From Posidonia oceanica (taxonomy: Eukaryota; Streptophyta; Magnoliopsida; Alismatales; Posidoniaceae), in the NCBI GenBank assembly GCA_037176725.1, contig JAZBRS010000020.1, positions 88,110,001 through 88,174,000 on the forward strand: DNA of 64,000 nucleotides. The letters are read 5' to 3'. Position 1 is the first letter of the stretch. The number at the start of each line of letters is the position of its first letter. Of this stretch, positions 1-14,400 are shown piece by piece. The notes beneath the pieces are model-generated. The model was not told the DNA's origin and did not search any database. It saw only the letters and a list, made by a program, of their open reading frames with translations. Made by a program: the position numbers and the translations under genes.

Positions 1-480
1 CAAAAATGCAATTTTATAAGCAAAACATGCATTTAAATACATATTGTGCATGAGGAAGGACCCATATGCAAAAATCAGATTATATGAGGGAAATGATGCA
101 ATGCAGTAAAAAAAATTGAAAAATAATTACCTAAGTTAACAGATTAGAGGACTAAAGTGCCAATAAGAAAACTAACAAGGACTAGAAATGCAATACACCA
201 AGGTAAAATATAAGCATTAAATCAGATTAATATCAGGAGGATTAACATGCAATAATATAAAACTAGAGGACCTGAACAAAAATAAATACTGAAGGAAATC
301 ACAGTAGAGGGATTAATATGTAATTAATCAATTTTTTAAGTTTTTCATGCAATTTTATAAGATTTAAATGTGAAATTAAATGAATTTTCAACAGGGGCAG
401 GACCTGAATATAATAAATTAAAAACAGGAGCTAAAAATGCAATTTAGTGGTAAAATAGCTAGCTAAGGAAAATAAAGCTA
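1..480. other. AT-rich intergenic DNA, no gene seen
   Basis: This stretch is A-rich and has no open frame of note. Short phrases recur in it, such as variants of GGACTAAAATGCAAT and AGGACCTGAA, about every 40 to 60 bases. Diffuse repetition of that kind is common in decayed plant retrotransposon DNA, but I cannot assign a family or find element ends. Confidence 0.5.
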
Positions 481-2150
481 CAGTAATATCACAGGCAAAA
501 TGGCAACTGTAGCAGATCGCTACCAATGGCCAGAGGGGAGGAACAGGGGCTGCTGGGGACGTGCTGGTGCGGTGGCAGCGGCCTGCTTCGGAGCTGTGCG
601 AAGGTCGGCGAGGTGTCAGAGGGCCATGACAGAGCCTGGAGATGATCAGAGACGACGATGGAGGTCTGTAGAGTGTCCGGAGACAGACCGGGTGATCGGA
701 GCGTCGTCGTGGCATTCTGAGGCCACCGGAGAGTTCCTGGAGGTCGTGCGGACCTGGGACGATGATCGGCGAGGCGTTCTGCAGCTGGAACGGCGATCCG
801 AGCTCAAAGCTCGCCGGAGAAGAAGGAGTTGCCGACGGCGCTGACTCGGTGAGGGAGGCACTGGAACCCTAGTCTAAGGGGTTAGGAAGCAAGAACGGAG
901 AAAAACTAAGCTAAAGGTGCAGAGGAATACCTGTTTTGTAGTCCGGAGTGTCCCCCCGACGTCCAGTGCTTCAGTGGTCGCCGGCGGAGATCGTCCGGCT
1001 GGTGCAGGCGTCACCGACTGCTCGGGAAGGTCGGGATCGGATCAGTGATGCACTCCGGAGCTTCCTGGATGCTCGGAGTGAAGCTCTGCGGACCGGAGCG
1101 AAGATTCGAAGTTTTGGGTGGACTACTAATTGTCTGAGGTGGGGGTGACTGTCTGCTGCCTTTTGGATCAGCCGGAGGGTACCGGCGACTTGCTAGAGGG
1201 TAGGTGAGTGTGTTCGAGTGCTCAGGAAGGATGGTGGAGACCTGGGGAGGGAGGTTGAGTTATCGGGTGATTTTCTGGCAGAGAAGGGTGTAGGTGTTTG
1301 TAGTAAAGGTCTCCGGCTGTGGTGAAGCTTGGAGCTGAAGCTCAGGTGGGTTTAGAAGATGGTGTTCAGGCGAGTTTGGTGGGGGAATTTGGGAAGATTT
1401 AGTAGGTTGCAGTGTCGAGAATTTTTGAAGAAGTGGTGTTGGGTTGCTGTTGTTGTTTCAGGGTGTTCGGGGGGGGGGGATGCTGGGTGGAATTGGAGAG
1501 TGGAGTGGAGGGCTGTGATGCTGGGATTCTGGTGGAGTTTGGGGAATGAAATGGGAGAGATTTCGGAGGCGTTTGGGGCTCTGGTTTTCAGTGAGATCAA
1601 GAGGAGGAACTGCTGGTTTTTTCTGGCAGAGGAAAGGGGGGAATTGGGTTCTCTCCGGCTGGGGATTGCTCAAGGAAGAGGAGGGCGTTCTGGGCTTGTG
1701 AAGGGTGATCTCCTCTAGTCTCTCTCGTTGGAGGTTCTACTGGGTTCTTGTTCTACTGGTCCTGGGTGCAATTGAATGCCAAGGAGAGGTGGTGGCAGGA
1801 GGTTTTGCAGGTGCACGGGAGGAGAGCAGCGCACGCCGGTCTGGCTTGATGCAGAGCGCATGCGGGCGCGCAAGGACAGCAGGTCTGGGACGATGCATTG
1901 TCGACTAGTGAGAAGGCTGGCTGTGGTAGAAAAAAGAAGGAAGAAAAGAAACCAGAGGGAGGCGGGAGAAGAAGAAGAAGGGAAGAAGGGTGGAAGCGGC
2001 CGTGGGCCAGACCTGCGTGGAGAGAAAAGAAAAAGAAAAAAAGAAGAAGGAAGGAGGGGAGGGCCGGTGGACTGGACCAAAAGGAAAAATAGAAAGGAAG
2101 GGAAGAAAGAAAGGAGGAAGAGAAAAGAGAGAAATAAATTTTAAAAAATA
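481..2150. other. GC-rich, G-skewed segment ending in a purine tract; no recognised gene
   Basis: Composition changes sharply near 481, from AT-rich to GC-rich. From about 900 the plus strand is rich in G and T and poor in C. It ends in an almost pure A/G tract at about 1925-2150. Several short open frames exist on both strands (for example 500-844 plus, 114 codons, rich in Arg), but they are what biased composition produces and match no family I know. The order GC-rich then purine-rich resembles the minus-oriented LTRs further right, but no LTR ends, primer site or TSD is visible. Confidence 0.4.
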
Positions 2151-3604
2151 AGATAAAATAAAATAAAAATAGGAAAAGTTTTTTATAGTGTTGTGTTTTA
2201 AGTTGGAACTTTGATTAAGTTTTTTAATGATTGTTTTTGATTAATTAATTAGGTTTGAAGGGATTTTAGTTTTGATTAGGGTTTTTAGAGTTTTGTTTAT
2301 TTTGATTTGTTTTTGATTTTGATTAAATATTTGTTAAGTCTTTTAAGTTGTTTTCTAATTATGTTTTTCCTGTTAAGTACCTGGGATGTTAATTAGGATT
2401 TTTTTTAAAAGTTTGTTTTTAAATTAATTAGAGTGGGTTTTAGATTTTTGATTTCGGTCTTTTTTTGCTTAAGTCTTTTTGACTTGTTTTTGATTTTTGT
2501 TTGTTGAGTTCTTTTAATTAATTTTTTTTTTGTTAGGTCTTCTTGTTAAGTTTTTAGTTAGGTGTTTTTGGATTCTTGATTGTTTGTTTTTATTATTTTT
2601 CTTTTTTTTTTTTGATTAGGTTTTTTTTGAATTGTTCTTTTTATATTTGTTAGGTTTTTTTTCTTAATTAGTTGTCTTGGCACTTTTTAATTGTTTTCTT
2701 TTCTTTTTAGGAATTGTTTTCGATTGTTTTTTAGTAGGGTTCTTACTTTGGCTTGTTCTGATTGTTTTTTGGTTTTTTCCTTGATTTTACAGTATTTTCT
2801 TTTGGTTTGTTTCACATTTTTTAGTTGCATTCTTGGTTTTCCATTTTGGCTAGATTTAGTTAGGTCTAGGTTTTTAATTGTTTGTTTAATGTTTTTAATT
2901 ATTTTTCTTAGGGTTTTGATTTGTTTTCCTTTTGTTTCGGAGTTTTGAAGGATTTTTAAGGATTTTTAGGGGTTTAGTAAGAGAAGAGAAGAGGAAATTA
3001 GAAAGGAGAGGAAAAGGGAGAAATGGAGGAATAAATAGGAAAGAGAGGAGTTGAAGGAAAATAATTTTTTGAAAATCAAAGAAAATGATAAAAATAAGAT
3101 AAAAATAGGAATAAGATTGAGAATAGATAGGAGCACAAGGGGGCCCACAGCCAGACAAAAAAGAGGGAGAAAAGGAGGTGAAAAGAAGGAGGATAATCAG
3201 GAGAGAGAGAGGAGAGAAAAAAGAATAATCTAGGAGAGAGAAAAGGATAATTTAGGTAAAAAGAGGGTTTAGAGGTTTTGAAAAGGGGTGAAATTTGGTG
3301 GGTGTGTAGTCTAGGGTCTCTAGTCTCAGTCCCAGGGTTTTGGTTTGATTTTGAGAAAGTTTTGGAAGGGTTTTGAGGTGTAAAAAAAGGGTAGTTTTAC
3401 CTAGGTTTTCTAGGATTTTTAGGAGTGGTTTTGGTTTGAAATTTTAAGGACTCTTTGGTGAGTTTGCTAAGTTAGGAATCGTGAGTTTTCTTATGATTTT
3501 TGGGTTATTTTTGGGTTCAAAAAAGGGGTGTGATCCTAGGTTGAGTTTGGACTTGTTTTGAGGGAAAAGAAGAAAAGAAAGGTGTAGGTTTGGGCCTAGG
3601 TTTG
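2151..3604. other. T-rich then purine-rich strand-asymmetric DNA; no gene
   Basis: About 2160-2960 is dominated by T with runs of up to eleven and very little C. About 2965-3240 flips to A/G-rich sequence. 3250-3600 is G/T-rich with repeated phrases such as GGTTTTGG. No coding frame, RNA gene or transposon end could be recognised. Confidence 0.45.
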
Positions 3605-6843
<3,239 letters not shown>

Positions 6844-7456
6844 AATAGGTACATCTTCTTGTTCGAAGAAAAATATAGGGACACTGATGTCGTTGAACAA
6901 CCAGCCTTTGACAAGAAACTTTGGAAACAAGTTTCGATAGAAAGGAATGTGGGTTGTTCATCAAGAAAGTAAGGCTTAGATGGTCTTGATCCATACTACT
7001 CAGAAGAGTTTATTATTAGTTCTTCTACGGCTTCTACGGCGCAGTATCCATTTTCAACTCAGGCCTCTACTTCAATTGATCCAAATTTCTTCAGTTCCTA
7101 GTTGTCACATATGGCAACTACATTGCAGGAGGGTTTAAGTGCCACAATAACCACAAAAATAACGGATGAAATACATGTTTTAGAGGACCGACTTATAAGG
7201 TAAAGTTTTATGTAGTTATAAATTTTTTGATATGCATTAATTGTTATATTGAATTTAACATTATAATATAATCATTATTCATCATAACATATTTGTAAGT
7301 TTGTTTTTTATAATCAGAAGATACTCGGACAAGCAGGAAGTTGATTTGTCGAATGACGACGAGGAGGATTACGAGGAGTACACACGTGATCGTCGTTCTA
7401 TTCATGTATCTTCCTCAAAACGTAATGGAAAGCAAGTCGGTAGAAGAAGAAAATGA
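6844..7456 (+). pseudogene. Two-exon coding remnant, probably a CACTA-element accessory gene (3' end)
   Basis: A T-rich acceptor ending TTTTTACAG precedes an open stretch at 6844-7199 that starts NRYIFLFEEKYRDTD. A GTAAAG donor follows at 7200, and an acceptor ends at 7317. Exon 7318-7456 encodes an acidic segment (NDDEEDYEEY) and a basic, nuclear-signal-like tail ending in GRRRK before a TGA stop. The frame is continuous across the intron, but the first exon carries in-frame TAA (6970) and TAG (7099) stops, so it is dead. I do not recognise the family with certainty. Its position just inside an array of CACTA-type subterminal motifs suggests an En/Spm-like ORF. The upstream exons were not identified. 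Confidence 0.5.
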
Positions 7457-7734
7457 TTTGTATTATGTCGTTTTGACTTGTATGGGGACGAGTGACTTGT
7501 ATTATATCATTTCAGTGTTGTAATATTATGAATGTTGTGAACAAATGGATATTAAAATCTTAATTATGTCGTAATATCAATTGATACTTTTTTTAAAAAA
7601 TTGGTGGATGTGTAATGTATGTGTAATTTAATTTTTGTGAATGCATATGAATGTCATTTTAACAGGTATATTAATCTTATTTTTCGTGGATGTAGATGTA
7701 ATAATTTTATTTTTTTTCCCACTGCCCAGAATTA

Positions 7735-8124
7735 GCGAGGATATTTCCTCGCTACGTCCTCGCTAAAACTGTGGTATGGACAGGAATAGCAAGCACATAG
7801 CGAGGTAATAACGAGGTATTTGCGAGGATATTACGAGGAACAAATTCCACGCAATATCCTCATTAATATATAACGAGTAAATTACGAGAAACTATCCTCG
7901 CTATGTCCTCGCAAGTTTTATTTTTTTTAATATTTTTGTGAGGATATAACGTCGACTTTGCGAGGAGATTGCGAGTAATAACGAGGATATTGTGAGGACT
8001 TTATTTCTTCACTAAGTCCTCGTAATTTTTTAGCGAGGAATTTGTTAGGAAATATCCTCACAAATAGCTTTTAACGACGTAACATTATACGAGGACTTGA
8101 TATCCTCGCAAAGTCCTCGCTAAG
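7735..8124. repeat. CACTA-type subterminal motif array (GCGAGGA/TCCTCGC)
   Basis: Variants of GCGAGGATAT, TAGCGAGGAC and their complements occur many times in both orientations over about 390 bases. Dense short motifs in both orientations next to a CACTAC terminus are the hallmark of subterminal regions of En/Spm (CACTA) transposons, where the element's own DNA-binding protein attaches. The same motif continues into the foldback at 8125-8287. Confidence 0.7.
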
Positions 8125-8287
8125 CACTACTAGAAAAACAGGAAATTGCGAGGATAAATGTCCTCGCGAAGTCCTCGCTAAGTCGTCGCAATCTCCTCGC
8201 TAAATCCATTAGCGAGGAGATTGCGACGACTTAGCGAGGACTTCGCGAGGACATTTATCCTCGCGATTTCCTGTTTTTCTAGTAGTG
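8125..8287. mobile_element. 163-bp CACTA-type foldback (right terminus or MITE)
   Basis: The segment starts CACTACTAGAAAAACAGG and ends with its reverse complement CCTGTTTTTCTAGTAGTG. The two arms (8125-8203 and 8209-8287) are 79 bases each, nearly perfectly complementary (I see one mismatch near the tips), around a 5-base loop. The arms carry the same GCGAGGA motifs as the adjacent array. It is either a tiny nonautonomous CACTA MITE or a duplicated, inverted right end of the larger element to its left. A 3-bp target duplication is not evident (AAG on the left, CCA on the right), which favours the second reading. Confidence 0.75.
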
Positions 8288-8296
8288 CCAAATAAA

Positions 8297-8517
8297 AAGC
8301 AACCACCACCAATGTATTGTGAAACTAGAGCATTTAAGTCTAAGCTTGGAACTATGTACTTAAGCAACTGGTATAGATGTCCAAATGATGTGGCTTTAAT
8401 CTTCTCAATGACTTGGTCACTAAAACAAATTGAATTCATGAATTTAACATAGGCATGTACCACACACCTGTGTTGAACTGAATTGAATAAAATGGTTGAT
8501 GTTAGTGGTAACAACAA
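8297..8517 (-). pseudogene. Possible remnant of a transposon-associated gene (unrecognised)
   Basis: The minus strand reads about 75 codons including VIEKIKATSFGHLYQLLKY and LDLNALVSQYIGGG. The pattern of a helix, a phrase like FGHL and then a helix resembles the start of plant transposon proteins of the mobile-domain or Ulp1-associated type. The match is weak, there are no flanking exons, and the frame runs into the foldback. Treat it as a hint only. Confidence 0.2.
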
Positions 8518-8959
8518 AATAACAAAAACAGTAACATAAGTAATAGTATGTCGAAACTAACTAACAACATTCATATACCTGTACTAAAACATAAGTATCA
8601 ATACCACAATAGTCATATAGATTTTGCATTGTAACACTAAATTTTTAATTGTTAAAAAGTAATCAAACATTTAGTATTACTAAACTAAATGTATCAGATA
8701 TTAAGTAATACTAAAATCACAATTAAACAAGATTGAAAAATTTCTTAATAATTTAGCAGTAACTGATAAATGCATGTGTACTTCTTATACAATAAGTAAC
8801 AAGTGCATTGTCAACAATGACATTGCTGATGAGAAATACTCTAAAAAAATAACTAATACTCCAATTGTAGCTATATAAGTAGAAACTTTGTTCTCTTTTA
8901 TGCCATAAGATTTATGAAAATCAGATTCTCTCCAGAATATCATAGGGATTTCAAATTGA
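8518..8959. other. AT-rich DNA, nothing recognised
   Basis: AT-rich sequence with scattered copies of GTAACACTAAATT-like phrases that recur in the tandem duplication to the right. No coding potential was seen. Confidence 0.4.
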
Positions 8960-9275
8960 ATGTTTTAGTAAAACTAATTCAGGTTTAGTTTTGACTTTGA
9001 TGAAACTATTCCATAATTAGTAACACTAAATTAATATCAAAACATAAGTCAAATTTAGTTACATTATACCTATACTAAAACATAAGTATCAACACCACAA
9101 TACATAAATAGTAACACTAAATTTATATCAGATATTTAGTAAAACTAATTCAGGTTTAGTTTTGACATTGATGAAACTATTCCATAATTAGTAACACTAA
9201 ATTAATATCAAAACATAAGTCAGATTTAGTTAGATTATACCAGTATTAAAACATAAGTATCAACACCACAATACA
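8960..9275. repeat. Direct repeat, two copies of about 174 bp
   Basis: The block beginning TTTTAGTAAAACTAATTCAG and running through CATAAGTATCAACACCACAA occurs at about 8960-9105 and again at about 9135-9275, offset by roughly 174 bases with few differences. A more diverged copy of its end lies at about 8586-8640. The second copy ends exactly where the methyltransferase fragment begins. Confidence 0.7.
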
Positions 9276-9868
9276 TGCGGCGACGAACGAGCTCATGCAG
9301 GCGGCCATGTGGGGGGTGTCGATGCCCTTTTTGGAGGCCTTTCTCGACGGGTACGGTGGCGATGGAGGGGTCGAGACTCTCGTATACGTCAGCGGTAGCT
9401 CCAGGGCGTGTCTTCACATGATTATGAAGGGGTTTGCCAGGATTAAGGCCGGAATCAACTTTGATCTGTCAGAGGTCGTCGCTGTAGCTCCTGTTTTTTC
9501 CAGGTGTCACACACATTGGCGGCGACATGTTCAAGTCGATTCCTTCCGGCAATGCCATATTTATGAAGTGGCTGTTGATGACTTGAACGGACGACGAGTG
9601 CATGACTATACTGAATAACTGCTATGACACCCTACCGGAAGGAGGGAAGGTGGTTGCCTGCGAGCCGAGGCTCCTGGAGGATACAAATGATAGCCGGAGA
9701 ACACATGCATTGCTGGAGGGTGACATATTTGTGATGACCATCTACCGGGCCAAGAGGAAGGAGAGGACTGAGATGGAATTCAAGCAGCTGGGTCTCTCGT
9801 CTGCGTTCCGCTGTTTCCGGGCAATATATCTCGAACCTTTCTACACCGTCATGGAATTCCAAAAATGA
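9274..9868 (+). pseudogene. Methyltransferase (COMT/nicotinate N-methyltransferase-like) pseudogene, 5'-truncated
   Basis: About 195 codons of the SAM-binding C-terminal domain of a plant class II small-molecule methyltransferase can be read. It starts HAATNELMQAAMWGVSMP and continues with GVETLVYVSGSSRACLHM (the glycine-rich SAM loop, normally VDVGGGTG, is altered) and [13 protein letters not shown]. Then, after a one-base insertion near 9500, come [19 protein letters not shown], a TGA at about 9581-9583 where this family has Trp, DDECMTILNNCYDTLPEGGK, RRTHALLEGDIFVMTIYRAK and a normal end at FYTVMEFQK. The phrase DIFVMTIYRAK and the FQK end are, from memory, closest to nicotinate N-methyltransferase-type proteins; O-methylation of a phenolic is the alternative. 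The N-terminal dimerisation half is missing. The frameshift and the stop make it non-functional. Confidence 0.85.
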
Positions 9869-10102
9869 CGTATAGTTTTTTGGATTTAGCCCCCGTCTTG
9901 TGGTTGATTGTGTGTTTAGTGGAGATTAGTATTTTTACTTCATCGGAGTTGAACCGATAGAAATCATAGTAAAAAAAAAAAGAGTTCCTCACCGATTCCA
10001 GTTTGAGTTTACGGTTTGAGAAGCATATCCGATGATCCATATAGGTTCCAACCTCCTGTTTGCCAGTAAGACACCATCTGGGAAGACATCCTCCAGACTT
10101 AA
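9869..10102. other. Non-coding spacer after the methyltransferase fragment
   Basis: Mixed AT-rich sequence between the methyltransferase stop codon and the start of the long inverted repeat. It contains a run of eleven A at about 9970. Nothing else was recognised. Confidence 0.4.
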
Positions 10103-10377
10103 AGTATTGGTTTATTAATAATGTTTCATCTTAGTAAGAGTGATTCATTTTAGTAATACTATTTCAAATTGGTAATACAGTTTCAATTTAGTAATACAGT
10201 TTCATCTTAAATGTGGTGAAAATACATTTTCATGTTACTGTCTCAATGTAGTAATACTGTTGCAAATTAATAATACATATTCAAATTAAACAACAGATAC
10301 CAATTAACAAATTCAATTAACAGCATTTAAAAAAAATACTAACTTCAATACAATGTCACAACTACAAACAACTAAAA

Positions 10378-10740
10378 AAATGTATTTATAGTAATAACTG
10401 TGATACGATTTCAGATAGAAATTGTATTACAAAATGTATTTATGGTAATAACTGTGATATGATTGCATATAGAAACTGTATTATGTTACAAAATATTTTA
10501 TTGTTTTGAAACCACCATACTAACACGTCAAACAAACTGTATTACGAAATTGTATTTATGGTAATAATTGTGATATGATTGAATATAGAAACTGTATTAC
10601 GTTATGAATTATTGTATTGTTTTGAAACTATCATACTAACACGTCAACCAATCCACGTTCAAAACTTTTGGTAGTTTTTTTGGATCGAGGAAATTTAAAA
10701 ATGTATTTATGGTAATAACTACCATAAATATGTGGTATTA
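10378..10740. repeat. Tandem repeat inside the left inverted-repeat arm
   Basis: Four diverged copies of a unit beginning AAATGTATTTATGGTAATAACTG start near 10378, 10434, 10546 and 10698. Two are followed by a shared TTTTGAAAC-(C/T)A-CATACTAACACGTCAA block. The expansion accounts for much of the length difference between the two arms. Confidence 0.6.
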
Positions 10741-11327
10741 CACGTCAACCACAACCTAAACGTATGAACATTTATTTTTGGTATTTTTTCAAATCATCAA
10801 ATCTTCAATCTATGTAAAACAATCAATTAGGATGCCAAATCTATGAAATTACCATAAAAATTAATTGCATTTCTAATTATAACAAAAAATCAATATATTA
10901 GCAATCTATTAATTGCACGATTACCAATCAACAATCAATGTGTATTAAAGGAAAAAATCAAGGTAGTTAAATATGGACAATATTGATTAATTACTATATA
11001 CATGGGAATATTTTACAACAGGAGACGTGGCCTTATTCTCAAACTGAGAATGTGGCTTTAATAATCTCACGTCCTTTAAGAAAAGAATTATAAAACAAAA
11101 CCAAGAAGAGTTAGTTACCAAATAAAAGTTAATATGACACGTCACTTCTCAAAGGAAAAAATTTAAACACAAAAACAAGAAACGGTTACTTACCATTTCA
11201 AACAAATTTGAACACATCACTTCCAACCTAATAGAATTTATTTTAGTTTTTAAAATTAAAAATCAAAACCACTAACCACACATTAGTGGTTTCGATAACT
11301 ACCACTAGATTGGAATCCAATGGTTAT

Positions 11328-11371
11328 GTTGCATCTTCCCTCAAAATAGCTAATTTGAGGGAGAATGCAAC
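11328..11371. repeat. Short hairpin at the centre of the inverted repeat
   Basis: GTTGCATCTTCCCTCAAA and TTTGAGGGAGAATGCAAC face each other across eight bases. The left half recurs right of the hAT element as GTTGCATCCTCCCTCAAA (14633 onward), partly as the duplicated hAT target site. Confidence 0.7.
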
Positions 11372-11425
11372 TAATATGTTGCCTATATCTATATATATAT
11401 ATATAGGCAGCAGATCAATTGCATC

Positions 11426-14400
11426 TAGACATGTAAACACGGTCGGGCCGGGCCGGGCCGGCCTGAATTTTGTCAGGCCCGTCCGAGCTTGGTTTGGGCC
11501 GGGCTGGACCAGGTCGGGTCGAGTCAAACATTTGGCTGGCCCGGCACAGCCCACGGTTAGATCGGGCCAGACCGGGCCATGGACCAGGCTGGTTCGTTCG
11601 GTCCATTCGGTCCATTTTTTAAAAAAATATATAAATTTAAAATTTTATTTTTTTTATTAAATATTGATATATACATAAAAAAAATTGAAAATTACATAAG
11701 ATAAATGCTTGATATTGATATATAAAATTTTACATAAAAAAATTGAAAATTACATTAAAAAATTGAAATATTGATACTGATATTTAAAATTTTACATCTC
11801 TTTACAATTTTTTTACATAAATATTTAAAAAATTACATCTTAAGTTCTTAATCATGTGTGGAGCCCGTTTTGGTCCCCGTGCCCATTGAAGTTGATGCCG
11901 TCTCATCGTCTTCAGTATCACTGTTTAAATTGAGTCCTTGAAGACGATCAATCGCATCGTACCAGTCCTTCAAACACACGGAGGCTTTTACAGACTTTTC
12001 TGATAATCTACAGACTTTTCTGATAATTTACATCTTCTATCACTTAAAACTCTTTTACCTGCAGAAAATGCAGACTCCGACGCCACAGTAGACACCAGAA
12101 TCATTAGTAAATCTTTAGCCATTCTAGAAACTATAGGAAAACTAATTGCTGTATTAGACCACCACTTTAATATATCTAAGTTATTTAATTCTGATTCACT
12201 AAATGCAAATTCACATTCTAAATAATTTTCTAATTCATTATTTGTTGATGATTTTACATATTTTTCCTTTTTCCTATTTAATCTACTCCAAAATAAACCA
12301 CCAGTACTGCTACTACTACTATGTGGTCCTACAGTACTAGATCTAGGTGCACTAGAACTACCTTCACCACAAATTTTAACATATTCTTCAAATAATGTAT
12401 ACAAAGTAGTCTTAATTTTATCATTAAATTCTTCTATTAAGTTATTTTTATTCATGTTACTAAAAATATCATCTATAAGTACCATACAATTAACAAGTCT
12501 ATGCCTAAGATCCATAATTATTGCTAAACATGCCCACATTGGAGGATCATCCCAATAACTATTATATTTATGTTGCATTACTTGAATAATGTTTACAAAA
12601 CTTGGCACTTCTCTATATTGCTGAAAAATATTTGTAATATTAAATAAATTAATTAAAACTAGATTACTAGTAGGATAATATTGACCAGATAATTGTTTAG
12701 TAGCATTATAAAAAGGTTTTAAAAAAGTATGAATTATTTGAGAATTTTGCCAATCTTCATCATTTAAGATATAATTAGATTTTGCATTATAAAATGCTGT
12801 AATTAAATGGCTATAAGGTAAACTTGAACTTAACATATCATAAGTTGAGTTCCATCTATGTTGAACATCTAATTTAAATTTTTTAGGTCTTAAACCATTT
12901 TCTGAACATAAATGTCTAAATTCTTGATATCTTTTAGGTGACGTTTGAATAAATAAAATAGCTATTCTTATACTTTCTATATAAGGTCTAATGCAATCTA
13001 TACCATCTTGTACAATTAAATTTAATATGTGACAACAACACCTACAATAAAAGATTTCACCATTTAATATTGGTTTTAGACTTCTTTTTAATAATTCTAT
13101 GGCAACATTATTATTAGAAGCATTATCAAAAGATATTGTATTAATTTTATAATATAAGTGAAATTCTTTAGTAATTTCTTCTAACATATTAGCTATAGCC
13201 TTATTAGTATGTGGATGATCAAATACTCTAAATGCTATTAATCTTTTTTGTAAGTTCCACTCTATGTCTATCCAATGTGCAGTTAAACATAGATATGGAA
13301 AATTATTAGGACTTGTCCAAACATCACAAGTTAATGATACTTTACATAATATACTAAAAAATATTCTCATTATATTTTGTTTATCTTTTTTAAATGTTTT
13401 TTGAATAATATTTTTTGTAGTGTTTCTAGAATGACTTTTAAATTGTTGATTAAGACAATCTTGTACACAAGATTCAAATTTTTTATTTTCTGATAATGAA
13501 AATTGTTGTTCATCTTGTACTATATATTTTGTTAAACGTTCTTTTGTTTTTTCTGTGTTAAATTTCCAATTTACTAAACCACCTGAACCTATGTGTAATT
13601 TTGATTGCCTTAAATCTGTATTTTCTTCTTTATTATGTGCAGCTATACTTTTTTGTAAATGCCTAGCTATGTGACCTACACCCCCACCCCTAGGACAAGT
13701 GTATCCCGAACTACAATAATTACAATAACATCTACTTTCATCTGTAAGGTCTATGGTAACATGTTCTCAAACCCATGAACTCTGTTTCCTAGGTTTCTTT
13801 GTGCTAGTGGATTGTGTAGGGATGTCTTAATGTTGAGGCTGGTCTAACTCCTGAGTTGGGATATAATCATGGCTTCCTATGTTTTCCATTATAAATATCT
13901 AAGTATGAAAAAACAAATGAAAATTATGACTAGAGAATTTAACAGTAGAGAAAAACAGATGTAATAACTAATGTATGAAACCAAAAACCCTTAACCCAAA
14001 AGTCCCAAAACCTAAAAATGGAGGGAGTAGAAGTAGAGAAATTGGAGGGATTAGAAGTAGAAAATTTTTGTAGCTCAGAAGATTAGCAAAGTAGCAGTAG
14101 TAGCAGAGCCAGAGAACAATTGAGCAGATCAGCAGACGGGAGACTGGAGTTCGGAATGTGAGAGAATTTGCCACTTGGGAGAATTATGAGAGTGGGAGAA
14201 TTGTGAGAGTGGGAGGATTTTGAGTGCTGTAATAAGAGAGAAGAGTGAGTTGTGTGAAAAATATGAAGGTATGGTAGGGTATTTATAGGAAAATGAAGAG
14301 AAGAGAAGAGAAGAGAAAAGGAAAAAAAAAAAATAGAGCCGTTTGTGCTCGTTTCCACCCATTGGCAACGGCTCACAAATGAGTGGTTGCCAACGTTTCT

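Larger units (their letters stand above)
10103..11390. repeat. Left arm of a long imperfect inverted repeat
   Basis: Segments here match, in reverse complement, the DNA right of the hAT element. 10103-10190 (GTATTGGTTTATTA and onward) pairs with about 15250-15330, 10753-10855 (CCTAAACGTATGAAC, TTCAATCTATGTAA, CAATTAGGATGCCAAA) pairs with about 14880-15005, and 11290-11345 (AATCCAATGG, CATCTTCCCTC) pairs with about 14640-14700. The order is collinear around the hAT insertion. The left arm is longer because it holds an internal tandem expansion at about 10378-10740. It is probably the TIR or stem of a DNA element that predates the hAT insertion. Confidence 0.7.

Noticed and set aside
500..844. 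114-codon plus-strand frame in the GC-rich segment
   Set aside because: No recognisable family, a competing frame on the opposite strand, and Arg-rich composition typical of chance frames in GC-rich DNA.
8121..8291. 3-bp target duplication around the CACTA foldback
   Set aside because: The flanking triplets AAG and CCA do not match, so an independent MITE insertion is not demonstrated.
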